Position numbers and translations under genes: made by a program
Shown here: positions 1 through 11,425 of the stretch, piece by piece
Layout: every line of letters starts with the position of its first letter
Numbering within the stretch: the first letter of the stretch is position 1
Assembly: GCF_009758015.1 (NCBI RefSeq)
Contig: NZ_WSEL01000009.1
Span: 1,909,501-1,973,500, forward strand
Source of the DNA: Ramlibacter pinisoli
GTDB lineage: Bacteria; Pseudomonadota; Gammaproteobacteria; Burkholderiales; Burkholderiaceae_C
DNA length: 64,000 bases
Direction: 5' to 3'
The notes under the pieces: generated by a model
Seen by the model: only the letters and a program-made list of their open reading frames with translations
The model's database searches: none
Told to the model about the DNA's origin: nothing

Positions 1-723
1 AACCTCGATGCCATCATGAGCCAGTACCGTGACAAGAAGTCGGTGCCGGCCTGGTGGGGCATGGACGTATGGGGCGCCACGGTGTGCTTCAACACGACGG
101 AGGCGCAGAAGAAGGGCGTGCCCAAGCCCGAGACCTGGAAGGACCTCACCAAGCCGGTCTACAAGGGCCAGATCGTCATGCCCAACCCGGCCTCCTCGGG
201 CACCGGCTTCTTCGACGTCACCGCCTGGCTCACGCTCTGGGGCGACGACGGCGGCAAGGGCGGCGGCTGGAAGTACATGGACGCGCTGCACGAGAACATC
301 GGCCAGTACACGCATTCCGGCTCCAAGCCCTGCAACATGGCGGCCGCCGGCGAGTACCTGATGGGCATCTCGTTCGAATACCGCGGCAACACCAACAAGG
401 CCAAGGGCGCGCCCATCGACCTGGTGTTCCCCAAGGAAGGCCTGGGCTGGGACCTGGAAGCCTTCGGCATCCACAAGGGCACCAAGAAGCTGGCGGCGGC
501 CAAGAAGCTGGCCGACTGGGCGTCGAGCAAGGACGCGATGCTGCTGTACGGCAAGAACTTCGCCATCACCGCGCAGCCCGGCGTCGCCGCGCCACTGCCC
601 AACGTGCCCAAGGACTACGAGGCACGGCTGGTGAAGATGGACTTCGGCTGGGCCGCCGAGAACCGCGAGCGCATCCTGGCCGAGTGGACCAAGCGCTACG
701 ACGGCAAGACCGAAAAGAAGTAA
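1..723 (+). CDS. phnS: AEP-type ABC transporter periplasmic binding protein, 5' truncated
   Basis: The frame is open from base 1, so the N-terminus with its signal peptide lies outside the window and about 240 residues are visible. It is the C-terminal part of an extracellular solute-binding protein of the iron/phosphonate (SBP_bac) class. The NPASSGTGF segment near residue 62 and the later ISFEYRGN stretch are typical of 2-aminoethylphosphonate binding proteins. It should capture AEP in the periplasm and deliver it to the permease encoded downstream. The ATPase gene follows after 10 bases and phnW lies further on, which supports AEP over ferric iron as ligand. Specificity is inferred from context; the family also binds iron or polyamines. 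Confidence 0.85.
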   Translation, partial: NLDAIMSQYRDKKSVPAWWGMDVWGATVCFNTTEAQKKGVPKPETWKDLTKPVYKGQIVMPNPASSGTGFFDVTAWLTLWGDDGGKGGGWKYMDALHENIGQYTHSGSKPCNMAAAGEYLMGISFEYRGNTNKAKGAPIDLVFPKEGLGWDLEAFGIHKGTKKLAAAKKLADWASSKDAMLLYGKNFAITAQPGVAAPLPNVPKDYEARLVKMDFGWAAENRERILAEWTKRYDGKTEKK

Positions 724-733
724 TCGAGCACCG

Positions 734-1792
<1,059 letters not shown>

Positions 1793-1793
1793 G

Positions 1794-3539
1794 ATGTCGG
1801 CGGTGCTCGCGCCCACCACGTCGCCGTTGCCAGTGCGGCAGGGCGCCCACTGGAGCGATCGGGTGGCGCACGCCGCGCTGGCCGTGGTGGCCATCGCCCT
1901 GGTCGTCTTCCTGGCGCTGCCACTGGGGGCGATCCTGCTGCACGCCGTGCAGGGGCCCGGCGGCGAATTCGCCGGGCTGCGCAACTTCCTCGACTACGCC
2001 CGCAACCCGGCACTGCTGTCCAGCCTGTGGAACAGCTTCTGGGTCTCCACGGTGGTCACCGCCATCGCGGTGCCGCTGGCCTTCGGCTTCGCCTACGCAC
2101 TCACCCGCTCCTGCATGCCCTGCAAGGCGCTGTTCCGCGGCATCACTCTGGTGCCGCTGCTGGCGCCCTCGCTGCTGTCCGCCATCTCGCTGATCTACTG
2201 GTTCGGCAACCAGGGCGTGCTCAAGGCCTGGATGCAGCGGCTGGGCATCGAGCAGATCTACGGCGCGCCGGGCATCGTGCTGGGCGAATGCTTCGCGGTG
2301 TTCCCGCACGCGCTGATGATCCTGGTGTCGGCGCTCTCGCTGGCCGACGCCCGCCTGTACGAGGCGGCCGATGCCCTGGGCACCAGCCGCGCCCGCAAGT
2401 TCTTCACCATCACGCTGCCCGGCGCCAAGTACGGGCTCATCTCGGCGGCGCTGGTCACCTTCACGCTGGTGGTCACCGACTTCGGCATCCCCAAGGTGAT
2501 CGGCGGCAACTTCAACGTGCTGGCCACCGACGTGTTCAAGCTGGTCATCGGCCAGCAGGATTTCGCCAAGGGGGCGGTGGTGGCCATCCTGCTGCTCGCC
2601 CCGGCCGTGCTCACCTTCGGCGTCGACCAGTACGTGAGCCGGCGCCAGACCGCCATGCTGACGGCGCGCGCCGTGCCCTACGCGCCCAAGGCGGCGCGCG
2701 GCTTCGATGCCGGGATGACGGCCTACTGCTGCGTCGTCGCCTTCCTCATGCTGGCCATGCTGGGAATGGCGGTGTTCGCCTCGTTCGCCAGCTTCTGGCC
2801 CTACAACCTCACGCCCAGCCTGCGGCACTACGTGCTGGGCCTGGTCGACGCCGAGGTCGGCACCGCCTTCCTCAACAGCCTGGCGATGGCGGCCGGCACC
2901 GCCGTCTTCGGCGCCGTCGTGGTGTTCTGCGGCGCCTACCTGCTGGAAAAGAGCCCCGGCGGCCGCGAGCCCGGCGCCGGGCCGGTGCGGGTGCTGCGCG
3001 GCCTGGTCTCGGCCCTGGCCATGCTGCCGATGGCGGTGCCCGGCCTGGTGCTGGGCCTGGGCTACATCTTCTTCTACAACGCCCCCGGCAACCCGCTGGG
3101 CGGGCTGTACCAGACGCTCACGCTGCTGACGCTGTGCACGGTGGTCCACTTCTACACCACCGGCCACCTGACGGCCGTCACCTCGCTCAAGTCGCTCGAC
3201 AGCGAATTCGAGGCGGTCAGCGCCTCGCTGAAGGTGCCGTTCTTCAAGACCTTCTGGCGCGTCACCGTCCCGATCTGCCTGCCCACGCTGGTGGACATCG
3301 CCCGCTACTTCTTCATCAACGCCATGACCACCATCTCCGCCGTGGTGTTCCTGTACTCGCCCGAGACCAAGGTCGCGTCGATCGCGATCCTGAACCTCGA
3401 CGAGGCGGGCGAGATGGGCGCGGCCGCTGCCATGGCTGTGCTCATCGCCGCGGCCTCCACGGCGGCGATGCTGCTGTTCATGGCCATCGCCTGGTGGATC
3501 CAGCGCCGCACACAGGCCTGGCGAACCGTGACACGATAA
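1794..3539 (+). CDS. AEP ABC transporter permease, two fused membrane domains
   Basis: A 581-residue inner membrane protein with about twelve hydrophobic segments in two halves. Each half carries a binding-protein-dependent transport domain with the EAA loop that docks on the ATPase (EAADALGTSRARKFFTITLP near residue 185 and the EFEAVSASLKVPFFKTF region near 470). It is a single-chain permease of the kind annotated for 2-aminoethylphosphonate and ferric iron importers, where other bacteria use two separate permeases (PhnU and PhnV of Salmonella). It begins 1 base after the ATPase stop and ends 15 bases before phnW, so the importer and catabolic genes are one transcription unit. Substrate assignment rests on context. 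Confidence 0.88.
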   Translation: MSAVLAPTTSPLPVRQGAHWSDRVAHAALAVVAIALVVFLALPLGAILLHAVQGPGGEFAGLRNFLDYARNPALLSSLWNSFWVSTVVTAIAVPLAFGFAYALTRSCMPCKALFRGITLVPLLAPSLLSAISLIYWFGNQGVLKAWMQRLGIEQIYGAPGIVLGECFAVFPHALMILVSALSLADARLYEAADALGTSRARKFFTITLPGAKYGLISAALVTFTLVVTDFGIPKVIGGNFNVLATDVFKLVIGQQDFAKGAVVAILLLAPAVLTFGVDQYVSRRQTAMLTARAVPYAPKAARGFDAGMTAYCCVVAFLMLAMLGMAVFASFASFWPYNLTPSLRHYVLGLVDAEVGTAFLNSLAMAAGTAVFGAVVVFCGAYLLEKSPGGREPGAGPVRVLRGLVSALAMLPMAVPGLVLGLGYIFFYNAPGNPLGGLYQTLTLLTLCTVVHFYTTGHLTAVTSLKSLDSEFEAVSASLKVPFFKTFWRVTVPICLPTLVDIARYFFINAMTTISAVVFLYSPETKVASIAILNLDEAGEMGAAAAMAVLIAAASTAAMLLFMAIAWWIQRRTQAWRTVTR

Positions 3540-3554
3540 GCATCGGAAGGACCC

Positions 3555-4673
3555 ATGGACCGCGACCGTATCCTCCTGACCCCCGGCCCGCTCACGACCA
3601 CGCTGCGCACCAAGCTCGCCATGCTGCGCGACTGGGGATCGTGGGACGCCGACTTCAACGCGGTCACGGCGCGGGTGCGGGCCAGCCTGCTGAAGATCGT
3701 GCATGGCGAGCAGAGCCACGTCGTGGTGCCCCTGCAGGGCAGCGGCACCTTCAGCGTCGAGGCCGCGGTGGCCACCGTGGTCCCGCGCGACGGCCACGTG
3801 CTGGTGCTGGACAACGGCGCCTATTGCAAGCGCGCCGCCCGCCTCACCAGCCTGATGGGGCGGCGCTGCACGGTGCTGCCGTTCGACGAATCCGCGCCGG
3901 TGTCGGCGGCGGCGGTCGAGCGCCAGCTGGCGCAGGACGCCAGCATCACCCACGTGGTGCTGGTGCACTGCGAGACCGGCGCGGGCGTGCTCAACCCGCT
4001 GCCGGAAGTCGCCCTCGCCTGCGAGCGCCGCGGCAAGGGCCTGATCGTCGACGCGATGAGCTCGTTCGGCGCGCTGCCCATCGACGCCCGCGAGGTGCGC
4101 TTCGATGCGCTCGTGGCCGCCAGCGGCAAGTGCCTGGAGGGCGTGCCCGGCATGGGGTTCGTGTTCCTGCGCAAGGCCATCCTCGAGGGCTGCGCCGGCA
4201 ACAGCCAGTCTCTGGCGATGGACCTGCACGACCAGCACGTGTACATGGAGAAGACCGGCCAGTGGCGCTTCACGCCGCCGACCCACGTCGTCGTCGCGCT
4301 GGCCGAGGCGATCGCGCAGTTCGAGGCCGAGGGCGGCCAGCCGGCCCGGCTGGCGCGCTACACCGACAACTACCGCACGCTGGTCGACGGCATGGGCCGG
4401 CTGGGCTTCATGCCGTTCCTCGACCCCGCGGTGCAGGCGCCCATCATCGTCACCTTCCATGCGCCGGGCGACCCGCGCTACGCCTTCCGCAGCTTCTACG
4501 AGGCGGCCAAGGCGCACGGCTTCATCCTCTATCCGGGCAAGCTGACCCAGATCGAAACCTTCCGCGTCGGCTGCATCGGCGCCATCGGGCGCAACGAGAT
4601 GCAGCAGGCCGTGCACGCCGTCGAGCTCGCCCTGCAGGAGCTCGGCATCGCCTCGGGCGAACCCGCCATCTGA
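3555..4673 (+). CDS. phnW: 2-aminoethylphosphonate--pyruvate transaminase
   Basis: A 372-residue class V, PLP-dependent aminotransferase matching PhnW along its length. It converts AEP plus pyruvate to phosphonoacetaldehyde plus alanine in the cytoplasm. The opening LLTPGPLTT, the PLP-phosphate region [10 protein letters not shown] near residue 60, the [10 protein letters not shown] segment and the Schiff-base lysine (about Lys192, in [15 protein letters not shown]) are all present. The start is supported by GGAAGGACCC just upstream. The classical partners PhnX (phosphonoacetaldehyde hydrolase) or PhnY-PhnA do not follow in the usual form. A ligase, an iron alcohol dehydrogenase, an amidotransferase and an aldehyde dehydrogenase do. 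The fate of phosphonoacetaldehyde is therefore open. Confidence 0.92.
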   Translation: MDRDRILLTPGPLTTTLRTKLAMLRDWGSWDADFNAVTARVRASLLKIVHGEQSHVVVPLQGSGTFSVEAAVATVVPRDGHVLVLDNGAYCKRAARLTSLMGRRCTVLPFDESAPVSAAAVERQLAQDASITHVVLVHCETGAGVLNPLPEVALACERRGKGLIVDAMSSFGALPIDAREVRFDALVAASGKCLEGVPGMGFVFLRKAILEGCAGNSQSLAMDLHDQHVYMEKTGQWRFTPPTHVVVALAEAIAQFEAEGGQPARLARYTDNYRTLVDGMGRLGFMPFLDPAVQAPIIVTFHAPGDPRYAFRSFYEAAKAHGFILYPGKLTQIETFRVGCIGAIGRNEMQQAVHAVELALQELGIASGEPAI

Positions 4674-4686
4674 CCTTCACCCCGCC

Positions 4687-6048
<1,362 letters not shown>

Positions 6049-6086
6049 CGGCCGGCCGCCGGCGCGTCCCCAACACCCGCATCGCC

Positions 6087-7220
6087 ATGAGCCTGTCGAG
6101 CTTCTCCTTCCCCACCCCCATCGTCTTCGGCGCCGGTGCGCGCAAGGAGGTCGGCGCGCACCTGCACGAGAGTGGCCTGCGACGGCCGCTCCTCGTCACC
6201 GACCGCGCGCTGGCGGCGCTGCCCGTGCTAGCCGAGTTCCGCACCCACCTGCAGGGGCTGGAGGTGGCGGTGTACGGCGGCGTGTTCGGCAACCCGACGG
6301 CCAGCCAGGTGATGGCCGGCGCGGCCGCGTTCCGGGCCCACGGCGCCGACTGCGTGATCGGCTTCGGCGGCGGCGCCGCGCTCGATGTCGCCAAGGTGGT
6401 CGGTGTCGCGGCCACCCACCCCGGCGACATCATCGAATACGCCTGGGACCATCCCCAGGTGCGGGCGATCGAGAACGAGTTGCCGTACTTCGTCGCCCTG
6501 CCCACGACGTCCGGCACCGGCTCCGAGGTCGGCCGGTCGTCGGTGGTGAGCGAGGACGACACCCACCTCAAGCGGGTCGTGTTCAGCCCCCGGATCCTGG
6601 CCAGGAAGGTCTTCGCCGACCCGGAACTGACGCTGGCCCTGCCGGCGCACGTCACCGCCGCGACCGGCATGGACGCGCTGACGCACAACATCGAGAGCTA
6701 CCTGTCGCCGGCCTGGCATCCGCTGTGCGACGGCATCGCGCTGGAGGGCACCCGCATCGCGGCGCGCTCGCTCGTCACCGCGGTGCGCGAGCCGGGCAAC
6801 ATCGCGGCCCGCAGCGACATGATGATGGCGTCGATGATGGGCGCCATCGCGTTCCAGAAGGACCTGGGCGCGGTGCATTCGTGCGCCCACGCGCTCGGCG
6901 CCGTGTGCGACCTGCACCACGGCCTGGCCAACGCCCTGATGATCGAGCCCGTGCTGGCATGGAACATCGAGGCCGCGCCGGACAAGTTCGAGGAACTGGC
7001 GCACGTCTGCCGCTCGGGCGGCGGCGGCCCCGGCCTGGTGCGCTGGCTCGGCCACCTCAAGCAGCAGATCGGCATCACCGGAACGCTCGCCGCGCACGGC
7101 GTCAAGCGCGAGCAGATCCCGCGCCTGGTGGACATCGCGGTGAAGGACATCTGCCACCAGACCAATCCACGGCCGGTGACGGCGCAGGACTTCCAGCGCC
7201 TGTTCGAGCATGCCATGTGA
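6087..7220 (+). CDS. iron-containing (group III) alcohol dehydrogenase
   Basis: A 377-residue NAD(P)-dependent dehydrogenase of the iron-type family. The nucleotide-binding GFGGGAALDVAKVV is near residue 92 and PTTSGTGSEV near 137. The metal ligands Asp196 and His200 (GMDALTHNIE), His264/His268 (HSCAHALG) and His277/His278 (HHGLAN) are intact. Such enzymes interconvert aldehydes and primary alcohols. In this operon the obvious aldehyde is phosphonoacetaldehyde, which related enzymes of phosphonate biosynthesis (PhpC type) reduce to 2-hydroxyethylphosphonate. The start chosen fits the family N-terminus, although no clear Shine-Dalgarno precedes it. It follows the ligase gene by 38 bases and precedes the amidotransferase by 13. 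Confidence 0.9.
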   Translation: MSLSSFSFPTPIVFGAGARKEVGAHLHESGLRRPLLVTDRALAALPVLAEFRTHLQGLEVAVYGGVFGNPTASQVMAGAAAFRAHGADCVIGFGGGAALDVAKVVGVAATHPGDIIEYAWDHPQVRAIENELPYFVALPTTSGTGSEVGRSSVVSEDDTHLKRVVFSPRILARKVFADPELTLALPAHVTAATGMDALTHNIESYLSPAWHPLCDGIALEGTRIAARSLVTAVREPGNIAARSDMMMASMMGAIAFQKDLGAVHSCAHALGAVCDLHHGLANALMIEPVLAWNIEAAPDKFEELAHVCRSGGGGPGLVRWLGHLKQQIGITGTLAAHGVKREQIPRLVDIAVKDICHQTNPRPVTAQDFQRLFEHAM

Positions 7221-7233
7221 GAGGCGGCGGGAC

Positions 7234-8004
7234 ATGGATCGGCCGAAGATCGGCATCAGCGCCTGCCTGTTCCACCCGGACCCGCAGCGCAAGGCCGCCC
7301 CGTCCAAGACCCTGCAGTGGATCGAGCAGTCCACCGCGCACTGGGTGATGGCCGGCGGCGCGCTGCCGGTCATGGTGCCGGCGCCCTACGGCGACACCGC
7401 GCGCGGCGACATCACCGTGCACGACTACGCCAACTGGCTCGACGGCCTGGTGCTGCACGGTGGCGCCGACGTCTGGCCGGGCAGCTACGGCGAGCAGCCG
7501 CTGCGGCCCGAGTGGGCCGGCGACCGCCTGCGCGACGCCTACGAGATCGCCCTGGTGCAGGCGTTCGAGCAAGCCGGCAAGCCGGTGTTCGGCATCTGCC
7601 GCGGCCTGCAGCTGATCAACGTCGCGCACGGCGGCACCCTGTTCCAGGACATCGCCACCCAGAACCCCGGTGCCCGCGTGCACCGCGACGCCCAGGCCTA
7701 CGACCTGAATTTCCACGAGGTCGACATCGTGCCCGGCACCCGGCTGGCGCAGTTGCTGGGCGAGGCCCGCCACAAGATCAACAGCGTGCACCACCAGGGC
7801 ATCAAGGATTTGGCGCCCGGCTTCGTCGTCGAGGCCACCTCGCCCGACGACGGCGTCATCGAGGCCATCCGCCACACCGGCGGCGCCTGGGTGTCGGCGG
7901 TGCAGTGGCACCCCGAGTTCCACTTCCCGCGCCTGGGCGTGGTCGACGACACCCCGCTCCTGCACGACTTCCTGGCGGCCGCCCGCGCGGCCCGCACCGC
8001 ATGA
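7234..8004 (+). CDS. class I glutamine amidotransferase / gamma-glutamyl hydrolase (PuuD-like)
   Basis: A 256-residue peptidase C26 protein. The nucleophile elbow FGICRGLQLIN (catalytic Cys), HGGADVWPG near residue 76 and the His-Glu pair in AVQWHPEF complete the triad of the gamma-glutamyl-GABA hydrolase family. Members cleave gamma-glutamyl amides to glutamate plus an amine or amino acid. The ATG at 7234 is preferred to a codon 24 bases upstream because GAGGCGGCGGG precedes it. Together with the upstream glutamine-synthetase-like ligase and the downstream aldehyde dehydrogenase it recreates a PuuA-PuuC-PuuD set inside an AEP operon. The true substrate is not deducible from sequence. Confidence 0.88.
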   Translation: MDRPKIGISACLFHPDPQRKAAPSKTLQWIEQSTAHWVMAGGALPVMVPAPYGDTARGDITVHDYANWLDGLVLHGGADVWPGSYGEQPLRPEWAGDRLRDAYEIALVQAFEQAGKPVFGICRGLQLINVAHGGTLFQDIATQNPGARVHRDAQAYDLNFHEVDIVPGTRLAQLLGEARHKINSVHHQGIKDLAPGFVVEATSPDDGVIEAIRHTGGAWVSAVQWHPEFHFPRLGVVDDTPLLHDFLAAARAARTA

Positions 8005-8051
8005 GCCCCCGCTCGTTCCACCGCTGCGCGTAGCGCGAAGGTTCCCTGTCG

Positions 8052-9425
8052 ATGACCCAGCTGCCCGTCCACGATCCCGCCACCGGCGCCCTGATCGCCA
8101 CCCTGCCGGCCGACGACGCGGCCTCGGTCGCCGCTTGCTACGCCGCGGCACGCGCCGCCCAGGCGGCCTGGGCCGCCACTCCGCTGGCCGACCGCAAGGT
8201 CTGCATCGAGCGCTTCCGCGCCGGCGTGGTCGGCCAGTTGGAGTCGCTGGCGGTGACCATGACGCGCGAGACCGGCAAGCCGATCCGGATGTCGCGCAAC
8301 GAGCTCAACGGGCTGCTGCCGCGCATCGACTTCTTCCTCGGCATGGTCGAACCGGTGCTGGCGCCCGAACAGGTGTTCGACGAGTCCGGCATGCGCGAGG
8401 TGATCCAGCACGAGCCGCTGGGCGTGGTCGCCAACATCTCGGCCTGGAACTACCCCTGGTTCGTCGGCTGCAACGTCATCCTGCCGGCGCTGCTCGCCGG
8501 CAATGCGGTGCTCTACAAACCCTCGGAATACGCCGCCCAGACCGGCCTGGCGATCACCCGGCTGCTGCACGAGGCCGGCGTGCCGCCCGCGGTGATGGCC
8601 TGCCTGGTGGGCGCCGGCGCCGTCGGCACCGCCCTGCTCGAGCAGCCGGTGGACGGTGTCTTCTTCACCGGCTCGCACGCCACCGGCCGCCGCATCTCGC
8701 AGGCGCTCGCCGGCCGCTTCGTGAAGCTGCAGCTGGAGCTGGGCGGCAAGGACCCGACCTATGTCTGCGAGGACGTCGATCCGCGCACGGCGGCCGAGTC
8801 GCTGGCCGACGGCGCCATGTACAACACCGGCCAGAGCTGCTGCTCGGTCGAACGCATCTACGTGCACGAGAAGATCCACGACGCCTTCGTGGCGGCCTTC
8901 GTCAACACCGTCAAGGGCCTGCGCCGCGGCGACCCCATGCGCGAGGACACCTACATCGGCGCCATCACGCGGGCGCCACAGCTCGAGGTGCTGGAAGCCC
9001 AGGTCGCCGATGCGCGGGCCAAGGGCGCGACGCTGCTGGCGGGCGGCGCGCGCGGCGCCGGTCCCGGCAACTGGTTCGAGCCCACCGTGTTCTCGGGTGT
9101 CGACCACCGCATGGAACTGATGCGCGAGGAGAGCTTCGGGCCCGTGATCGGCATCCAGAAAGTGGCGGGCGACGAGGAGGCGGTGCGCCTGATGAACGAC
9201 ACCCGCTACGGCCTCACCGCCGGCGTCTACACCCGCGACGAGGCGCGGGCGCGGCGGCTGCTGGCGCAGGTGCACGCCGGCAGCGTCTACTGGAACTGCT
9301 GCGACCGCGTGAGCCCGCGCCTGCCCTGGAGCGGCGTCGGCGACTCCGGCATCGGCCTGACCTTGTCCAGCTACGGCATCCAGGCCTTCACGCGGCCCAA
9401 GGCCTGGCACCTGCGCGCCGCGTGA
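8052..9425 (+). CDS. NAD(P)-dependent aldehyde dehydrogenase
   Basis: A 457-residue aldehyde dehydrogenase. The cofactor and catalytic motifs are ISAWNYPWF (about 133), the glycine motif FTGSHATGR (about 207), the general-base Glu in LELGGKDP (about 229) and the nucleophile Cys263 in GQSCCSVER. It oxidises an aldehyde to the acid. In this operon it could turn phosphonoacetaldehyde into phosphonoacetate (as PhnY does) or oxidise a gamma-glutamyl aldehyde (as PuuC does). It is 47 bases after the PuuD-like gene and its stop overlaps the next start in GTGA. No phosphonoacetate hydrolase (PhnA) gene is seen in the window to complete a PhnY-PhnA route. Confidence 0.88.
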   Translation: MTQLPVHDPATGALIATLPADDAASVAACYAAARAAQAAWAATPLADRKVCIERFRAGVVGQLESLAVTMTRETGKPIRMSRNELNGLLPRIDFFLGMVEPVLAPEQVFDESGMREVIQHEPLGVVANISAWNYPWFVGCNVILPALLAGNAVLYKPSEYAAQTGLAITRLLHEAGVPPAVMACLVGAGAVGTALLEQPVDGVFFTGSHATGRRISQALAGRFVKLQLELGGKDPTYVCEDVDPRTAAESLADGAMYNTGQSCCSVERIYVHEKIHDAFVAAFVNTVKGLRRGDPMREDTYIGAITRAPQLEVLEAQVADARAKGATLLAGGARGAGPGNWFEPTVFSGVDHRMELMREESFGPVIGIQKVAGDEEAVRLMNDTRYGLTAGVYTRDEARARRLLAQVHAGSVYWNCCDRVSPRLPWSGVGDSGIGLTLSSYGIQAFTRPKAWHLRAA

Positions 9426-10090
9426 AGCCGCGCCTCGCCCTCTTCGACCTCGACCACACGCTGCTGCTGGGCGACAGCGATGTGCTGTGGTGCGATTTCC
9501 TGATCGCCGAAGGCCTGCTCGATCGCGCCGCCTTTGCCGTGCGCAACGCCGACATGGAGTCGCGCTACCAGGCCGGCACGGTGGGCGTGGACGAGTTCGC
9601 GGGCTTCTACGTGTCCACCCTGGCCGGCCGCAGCCCGTTGGAGTGGGAGCCGCTGCGCCGGCGCTTCCTGCACGAGCAGGTGGTGCCGCGCATTCCGCCG
9701 GGCGCGCTGGACCTGGTGCGCCAGGAACGGGCGGCCGGCGCGCTGGTCGTGCTGACCACCGCCACCAACCGCTACATCACGGAGCTGACGGCGGCCCACC
9801 TGGGCATCGACCACCTGCTGGCCACCGAGGCGCAGCAGCAGGACGGCCTGTTCACCGGCGGAGTGTACGGGCCGCCCAATATGCGCGCGGGCAAGGTGCG
9901 ACGCCTGCAGGACTGGCTGGCGCAGCGAGGTTCATCGCTGGCCGGTTGGCACAGCATTGCCTACAGCGACTCGTCGAATGACCTGCCGCTGCTGGAAGCG
10001 GCCGACGAGGCGGTGGCCGTCGAGCCCGATCCGCAGCTGGCCGCCATCGCGCGCCAGCGCGCGTGGCGCGTCATCCGTTGGAACGGCTGA
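9422..10090 (+). CDS. HAD-superfamily phosphatase (SerB/CicA-like, subclass IB)
   Basis: A 222-residue cytoplasmic hydrolase beginning at a GTG that overlaps the upstream stop by GTGA. Motif I FDLDHTLL gives the nucleophile Asp9 and acid/base Asp11. Motif II is LTTATN, and motif IV YSDSSNDLPLL carries the magnesium aspartates. A helical cap of about 90 residues lies between motifs I and II, as in phosphoserine phosphatase-like HAD-IB proteins. It is unlikely to be phosphonoacetaldehyde hydrolase: PhnX needs a Schiff-base lysine in its cap and has a different motif context. Close homologues also occur away from phosphonate genes in Burkholderiales, so its operon membership may be only positional. 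Confidence 0.85.
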   Translation: MKPRLALFDLDHTLLLGDSDVLWCDFLIAEGLLDRAAFAVRNADMESRYQAGTVGVDEFAGFYVSTLAGRSPLEWEPLRRRFLHEQVVPRIPPGALDLVRQERAAGALVVLTTATNRYITELTAAHLGIDHLLATEAQQQDGLFTGGVYGPPNMRAGKVRRLQDWLAQRGSSLAGWHSIAYSDSSNDLPLLEAADEAVAVEPDPQLAAIARQRAWRVIRWNG

Positions 10091-10096
10091 GCCAGC

Positions 10097-10483
10097 TCAG
10101 GCCGCCTCGAGCTCGCCGCGCGCCTTCACGCAATAGTCGAGCAGGTCGTCGATCTCGGTGGACTTGTCGAACACCGCGTCGGCGCCCAGCTGGGCGCAGC
10201 GGCGCCGCATGTCGGCCGTCGCATGGTTGCTCAGCACGATGACCTTCTGGCCGCGCCGGCGCGTGCGGCCGGCCTCCACCACCTTGAGGCCGCTGCCCTG
10301 GCGCAGGAACAGGTCGACGACGGCGATGTCCCAGGCATCGGGGTGGGCCGCCAGCCAGGACTTGCCTTCGCTCTCGGTGTCGGCCAAGCCGACGCACTCC
10401 ACCTCCGCCAGCTCCTGCAGCGTCTCGATGAGGTTCTCTCGGATGGTCGGGCTGTCCTCGACGATATAGGCTCGCAATGCCAC
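10097..10483 (-). CDS. single-domain response regulator (CheY-like)
   Basis: A 128-residue stand-alone receiver domain. The acidic pair Glu9/Asp10 (IVEDS), the phospho-acceptor Asp57 (VVDLF), Ser85 (VLSN) and Lys107 (FDKS) are all in place, so it should be phosphorylatable. No output domain is attached; it must act through protein contacts or phosphotransfer. No histidine kinase lies nearby. It converges with the HAD gene (6 bases apart). A 132-base spacer separates it from the Nudix gene upstream, so it probably has its own promoter. The partner and the process are unknown. Confidence 0.85.
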   Translation of the reverse strand: MALRAYIVEDSPTIRENLIETLQELAEVECVGLADTESEGKSWLAAHPDAWDIAVVDLFLRQGSGLKVVEAGRTRRRGQKVIVLSNHATADMRRRCAQLGADAVFDKSTEIDDLLDYCVKARGELEAA

Positions 10484-10615
10484 TCGGTGCTCCGGAGGCC
10501 CTGCCCCCAGGGGGACATGGCCGATGCTTCATTGCCCCCAATCTAGTCGCTCGCCAGCAACCCAAGTGCAAGCAGCCCGGCCAAGCGCCTGTAGGAGACG
10601 GCGGTCAGGAGGCGA

Positions 10616-11425
10616 TCAGGCGGCCGCCGCCGCGAACACCCCGGCCGCCTCCAGCGTGAACTCGTCGGCCACCAGCATCCGCACCAGTTCCGCGTCGCCG
10701 ACCAGGCGGAACTGCGCCACCTCGCCGTCCTGGTTGACCGGCGCCACGCCGTCGGGCACCCGTGCCCGGTACCAGTCGATCACCTCGACGACGTAGCCGC
10801 CGGCCACCTCGCCCGCCGGTCCCCGGCTGAGCACCGCGCCGCCGCGCTGCAGGTCCTCGAGCTGGTCCAGCCGGAGGCCGGCCTCCTCCCAGGTCTCGCG
10901 CTGGAGTGCCTCGGCCACCGCATCGCGGGCCGGCACCATGCCCCCCATCAGGGTGTCCCACAGCCCCGGGTCGGTGGGCTTGTCGAGTGCACGCTGCTGG
11001 ATCCAGTGGCCGCTGCCGGCCTGGCCGAGCAGGTGCACGGCCCGGGTGGCGATGCCCAGCGGCCGGACCGCCGCCCGCTCGATGCTGCCGAGCACCGCAC
11101 CGTCCTCGCCTGCCACCGCAAGCTGCTCGTCGCGCCAGGCATGGGCGCGACCGGCGGCGCGCATGGCATCGGCCAGGACCTGCAGCGCGGTGGTCAGGTC
11201 GGCGCCGTCGACCAAGTAGCCGGGGCCGGCCGGGTCCATCGCCGGCCGCAGCAGGGGCACGGTGGTGGGCGCCGCCGCGTGCAGGCCCGCCACCCACTGC
11301 GGCTCGACCGAACCGATGGCGTGGCCGCGCCAGCGCAGCGGCAGCCGCGGCTGCGCCGGCGGACGATCCAGCCGTGCGCGCAGGCCGGCCAGCCAGCCGG
11401 CGGGCAGCGCCGGAAATCCGCTCAC
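10616..11425 (-). CDS. Nudix hydrolase with N-terminal DUF4743-like domain
   Basis: A 269-residue protein starting at GTG, overlapping the stop of the quinone reductase gene by GTGA. The N-terminal half resembles the DUF4743 domain of Tnr3-like Nudix proteins. The Nudix box lies at about residues 152-175 (GGMVPARD followed by REtwEEAGL), with Asp where the consensus first Glu normally stands while the REUxEExGU metal-binding core is intact. It presumably hydrolyses a nucleoside-diphosphate-linked substrate; Tnr3-like members act on oxidised thiamine diphosphates, but that is only family knowledge. It is probably translated with the upstream reductase gene. Confidence 0.85.
   Translation of the reverse strand: MSGFPALPAGWLAGLRARLDRPPAQPRLPLRWRGHAIGSVEPQWVAGLHAAAPTTVPLLRPAMDPAGPGYLVDGADLTTALQVLADAMRAAGRAHAWRDEQLAVAGEDGAVLGSIERAAVRPLGIATRAVHLLGQAGSGHWIQQRALDKPTDPGLWDTLMGGMVPARDAVAEALQRETWEEAGLRLDQLEDLQRGGAVLSRGPAGEVAGGYVVEVIDWYRARVPDGVAPVNQDGEVAQFRLVGDAELVRMLVADEFTLEAAGVFAAAAA

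Noticed and set aside
9422..10090. HAD gene as PhnX, completing the classical AEP route
   Set aside because: Motifs and cap fit the SerB/CicA-like subclass IB, and the PhnX Schiff-base lysine context is not visible.
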